In this document: one piece after another, positions 60,404-64,000 of the stretch
Numbering within the stretch: the stretch's first letter is position 1
How the letters are laid out: every line of letters begins with the position of its first letter
Assembly: GCA_949825025.1 (NCBI GenBank)
Contig: OX463780.1
Coordinates: 25,944,118 to 26,008,117 of the forward strand
Reading direction: 5' to 3'
Length of the DNA stretch: 64,000 nt
Origin: Siphlonurus alternatus
Taxonomy: Eukaryota > Arthropoda > Insecta > Ephemeroptera > Siphlonuridae
The notes under the pieces: model-generated
Told to the model about the DNA's origin: nothing
The model's input: the letters and a program-made list of their open reading frames with translations, nothing else
Database searches by the model: none
Program-made: the position numbers and the translations under genes

Positions 60404-62930
60404 TTCATGAATACAGGACAGGAGCTTGCCGAGTAGGCTAACAGTAAAATTTACAACAAGTGGCTGGCATACTGTAATCAACTAGGTGTAAACCAATGGA
60501 AACAAAACAAGAAAATATAATAAACTAAAGAGAAAATAAATAAATTATTTTGGGGACAGAACATTATAAACTAAGTCAATACTACTTAGTATTTTAAATT
60601 TAAAGTATAACGAATGTAATTTTTTTTTTAGTAATATATTTTATGTTAACTCTAAAAATAAATCGCTGTGGATTGTAAAACAGAATTAATTAAGTGTCGA
60701 GGTATTTTCTAACCTCTAACAGGATGTAAAAATCTATCTATACTTTTCTTACAAAGGACAGTAGCCCACTACCTAATTATTTGTCCTGCTAGCAAATTTA
60801 CTATTAAAAAACAGACGCAACGAAAGAGAATATATTTCATACTAAAAAGGTTCACCATAAAATATTTCAGTAGATAATGAAATGTAAGTTATTGATGAGC
60901 CTCTAGTTGTATACCACCTCTTTGTCACAGCTTCACCCTTAGCCCAGATGCTTTAAGACGCAATGGTGGAGGCAATAGCTGCAATAGATATCTTAGAAAT
61001 AGACACATTTGAACATGCAGATTATAAATAAACTCAAGATTATATTATATAAAATATAAACAAATTCAATAGTTTTTGGCAATAAAATGCTTCAAATTTC
61101 AACTTAAAAAATGGAATTAAAATTAATTTTAAGAATAAATAAACAATTGACAAATGTGATAAAGAATTATGTAATACAAAATGTAAAATAGCAAAATTAT
61201 ACCGTGATTAACACAGGTGGTTTTCAAAGTGCACTAGTAATGACAGTTAATTTTTTATTGCCTTGAATACAAGTTTGTGTCCATACCTAAAATGTTTTTA
61301 TCATTAGCTTCGCTGGGTGTCGTATGTTGCGACTATTTTAACTGACATAGCAATTCCCATATCGCCACAAGCAAAGAGGCCACACAGGTGTCTACAGAAG
61401 TACATTTATCAAGCACAGCGTAATAAAAAACATGTAATAACAATTTATTTTGTCATACACAAATAAAACTGACAACCAAAACAAAGAGCAATTTTCATTT
61501 TTTTGAATTTACTCAAAGAAGACAAAACATTAGTGAAATTGCATTAACATGTTCACTTTATATTGAGCTGAACTATCAAACGTACTTCCTCAAAATACGG
61601 CCCTATATTTAATTAAAACTTGTCATATTTGTTTCTACATAAATTTAACTAACATAAGTCTGTAAAGTCTGTAAAAAGGATAACCAAGGTTGAACATTTG
61701 AGCAAATTTGCACTTACATTGTGAACATAACTAAATAATGCTAGTTTGTATACATAATATTTGAGGTTTTCTACCATTATACGACTAAGAAAGAGAGGAT
61801 TTTATACTAAATATAATTAACAACTAATTAAGATACCAAGCTAAAGAACTTGACGCTGTCTTACCCTTTTCTGTGCACCAATATTTTGTGACCTTCACTA
61901 GCAGGTCAGATCACAATCGAATCGCTCACACCCACATACACAAATAAAACAGCTCTACTGAATTTCTAATTTCTGTATCAAAACATATTCATATTTTTAT
62001 AGATTTTAATGTCGGAATTCAAAAGACAGCCTTCAATGATCTGAATTAATTTGTTAAAGTAGATATGATAATAATTATCACAAATTTCTAGAAGTAAATC
62101 TTTGGCTTGTTATTTTAATATCAATTTTATTGCTATTGCAATATATATTGTATTTTTTAATGCATTTTCGACACAACAAATACAGAAAAATCAGTACAGC
62201 TGTTTTATCTAACTTCATTTCTTAATTAAATTTAATCCACTCAAAACTAACAAGAATTTGTGTGGAAATACTGAAACTTTGCTGTGCATAGACGTAATTT
62301 TACATAGTTTTTATTTTTCCCACAGCGAGTGCAGCCTTTACAAGAATTTAAAAAAGGTACAAATGCAAAATGTTATACAGCATTATTTATTTAACAGGAG
62401 TTATTTAAAAATTTAATCTCACATCTTATAAAGACTGCATTAGTAACCAAGAATATTTGTTTAAACAATATTTCAAGGTTTTAAGTTTTTCCCCGCAGTA
62501 GTTATTAAAATTTAATTGCAAATTCGTAAAGTGTTTTTCTTTATATAAAGCATGCAACACGAAACCATCTTAACATGTGGATCCTTTCAGCATCCAATTT
62601 TCTTCACAACCTACTGTCACACCATATTAATATAAATAAACAGTATTTAGAGAGAAACATAAACATTTAAAAAAGAAAAATTAACATCTAAAAAACGTCA
62701 ATGAGAAAAATTCATCTATGTTTCAACGATTGTACTTCTTCATCAAGATAACAACATTAATCAAGGCGTAAACTATCCGTCAAACAATTTTTTAGTCAGA
62801 TTCCTATATTTTGAAATCTTAACAATAATATTAAAAAACTTTTTTTTTTTTTTTTAATATTAGACATAACGTTCATATAAAAGAAATTCATGTCTTTATA
62901 GTTAATTATTTAATTTAATCAGGCAGTCAC

Positions 62931-63728
62931 TCAAAGCAGTTTGTCCCAGTTGAATTCCTCCTCATGGTTTGCTTGTCTCTCTGCTGCTGCTAGGAAGGCA
63001 GATGCCTCGTGGCTCATTCTTGAGTGATCAGGAGGGAGGTAGTGTTCGTAATGCTTGGTTTGTTGTGGTCGTGCACAAGGGACCAGCCCCGGACCACAGT
63101 TGCCCTGATGTGGAGGTGGGCAAGGGGAGGACTGTGGGACATAATGTGCTGCTTGGGGAGGAATTACGTCTGGGAGAACTCCTACCCCAGCACCTTCCAC
63201 CCCCTCCATACCTTCCCCTTGGCCCTGGCCTCCCGGGACGTTCATTCCAAACTGCGAGAGGAGACTATTGAGAACTGCAGAGAACTCTGTAGAGTCCGCC
63301 AGTCCCAGTCCCATATCTCGTAAACTATTCATGAAATTAGCGTCATTATTACCTCCGCCACACGCTTCCATTTGTTCTTCGCATGGTTCTGGTTCAGTTT
63401 TAATCCCCAGCATTGCATGTACAGGTCGAGTGTGAGACAGATTGACTTCGTCGTAATTACCCATGTGGTGTGCTAATGGCTGGTGATGGTTTGGTGGCCC
63501 ACGACTACATGCAGCACCTTCTCTCCAAGAGGGAGAACCATTGAGGTGTGGCATGTGAGCCATGTGAGGGGAAGAACCTACCGTATCATCCCAGCCCTGA
63601 GGTACAGGCCACTCATGTTTGGGGGCTTCTAGACCGAGGCCTGGGCTTTGGGAGCTCTTTACGTGGGGCTGCGAGAATGATGCATAGTCACTGCTGTTAC
63701 TGCTGCATTCTGGGCTGTATGGAGACGC
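62931..63728 (-). CDS. Last coding exon of a probable transcription factor (Rel/NF-kB-like activation domain?)
   Basis: An acceptor (CTACAG before 63728) opens a phase-0 frame of 265 codons to TGA at 62931-62933. The product is low-complexity and rich in Gly, Pro, His, Ser and Met. It starts ASPYSPECSSNSSDYASF, has the sumoylation-type motif IKTEPE, and an acidic-hydrophobic segment DSTEFSAVLNSLLSQFGMN that resembles the C-terminal activation helix of RelA (FSALLSQ). It ends EEEFNWDKLL. No DNA-binding domain is in the window, so the Rel/Dorsal suggestion rests on one short segment and is weak; other transcriptional regulators are possible. Upstream exons lie beyond the right edge. Confidence 0.6.
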   Translation of the reverse strand, partial: ASPYSPECSSNSSDYASFSQPHVKSSQSPGLGLEAPKHEWPVPQGWDDTVGSSPHMAHMPHLNGSPSWREGAACSRGPPNHHQPLAHHMGNYDEVNLSHTRPVHAMLGIKTEPEPCEEQMEACGGGNNDANFMNSLRDMGLGLADSTEFSAVLNSLLSQFGMNVPGGQGQGEGMEGVEGAGVGVLPDVIPPQAAHYVPQSSPCPPPHQGNCGPGLVPCARPQQTKHYEHYLPPDHSRMSHEASAFLAAAERQANHEEEFNWDKLL

Positions 63729-64000
63729 CTGTAGTGAGAAGAAGAGAAAGTTAGGGCCATTTACTGTACTAAATGTTTCCTAGAATCTATGAGGAAATAA
63801 CATGGTTGGAAATGCTGCCAAGTGATATTACACTGTATTGTAACAAAATAGGAAAATTCTAATGAAGTACCGTGAGTTGATTGATTGATTAATAATTGAC
63901 ACATTTTGCCTGATGTATGTCTCACAAAAAGTACTGTGAGTAATCAATATTTTTATCTTATCTTAACATTAAGACAAGCAAAGGAATTTACAGCTTAGTA
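63729..64000. other. Intron upstream of the last exon
   Basis: AT-rich, begins at the AG acceptor before 63728; no further exon is visible before the window ends. Confidence 0.6.

Larger units (their letters stand above)
55402..62930. other. Long non-coding stretch, probably partly 3' UTR of the gene at 62931
   Basis: AT-rich, with no convincing exon on either strand. It contains the palindrome at 59865-60256, a 52-base A run at 60349-60400 and other A-rich tracts (58904-58927, 59030-59049). The proximal part beyond the stop at 62931 is presumably 3' UTR on the minus strand; its end cannot be fixed by eye. A somewhat GC-richer patch at 59380-59570 has overlapping ORFs on both strands but nothing recognisable. 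Confidence 0.5.

Noticed and set aside
62969..63323. Two overlapping plus-strand ORFs of about 100 codons
   Set aside because: They are antisense to the 265-codon exon at 62931-63728, whose frame has a good acceptor and continuous coding character.
1..64000. CRISPR arrays, operons, bacterial promoters or tRNA genes
   Set aside because: The window is intron-rich eukaryotic DNA; the regular repeats are microsatellites or transposon palindromes, and I could not fold any convincing tRNA cloverleaf by eye.

Overview
The window is nuclear DNA from an AT-rich animal genome with many introns, most likely an insect. The main evidence is a pair of complete eight-exon genes whose 391- and 394-residue products look like insect seven-transmembrane odorant receptors (7tm_6 type). 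Around them are a class I myosin-ID gene, an ANKZF1/VMS1 gene and many small eukaryotic transposons. The species cannot be named from sequence alone, and crustacean-type gustatory receptors remain an alternative for the receptor pair. All exon joins below were made by hand from GT/AG sites, codon phase and family similarity.

Layout: (1) 55-19802, minus strand: the first 13 coding exons (746 codons) of a myosin-ID (Myo31DF/MYO1D) heavy chain, with complete motor and calmodulin-binding neck; the tail exons lie beyond the left edge. Its last intron holds nested transposons: an outer hAT-like element (312-4853, exact 8-bp target duplication) containing a second terminal-inverted-repeat element and a 5'-truncated non-LTR retrotransposon. 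(2) 19803-28615: intergenic, with a 3.85-kb inverted-repeat element (20431-24282), another inside it (22422-23925), and a LINE tail. (3) 28616-35421, minus strand: a complete 11-exon ANKZF1/VMS1 gene (724 aa), a ribosome-associated quality control peptidyl-tRNA hydrolase; its first intron carries a 28S rDNA fragment and a LINE fragment. (4) 38180-53257, plus strand: two intact tandem chemoreceptor genes with at least one decayed copy between them. (5) 53258-62930: intergenic or 3'-untranslated DNA with a cluster of palindromic elements. (6) 62931-63728, minus strand: the last coding exon of an unidentified, probably transcription-related protein with a weak NF-kB/Rel-like C-terminus; the rest lies to the right.

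The most unusual theme is a set of palindromic foldback elements about 330-415 bp long, most bounded by TTAA (a piggyBac-like target), in at least four sequence types. In two places neighbouring elements share a single TTAA. The genes do not form an operon or an evident pathway. The receptor pair is a tandem family; the other genes are unrelated housekeeping or developmental neighbours.
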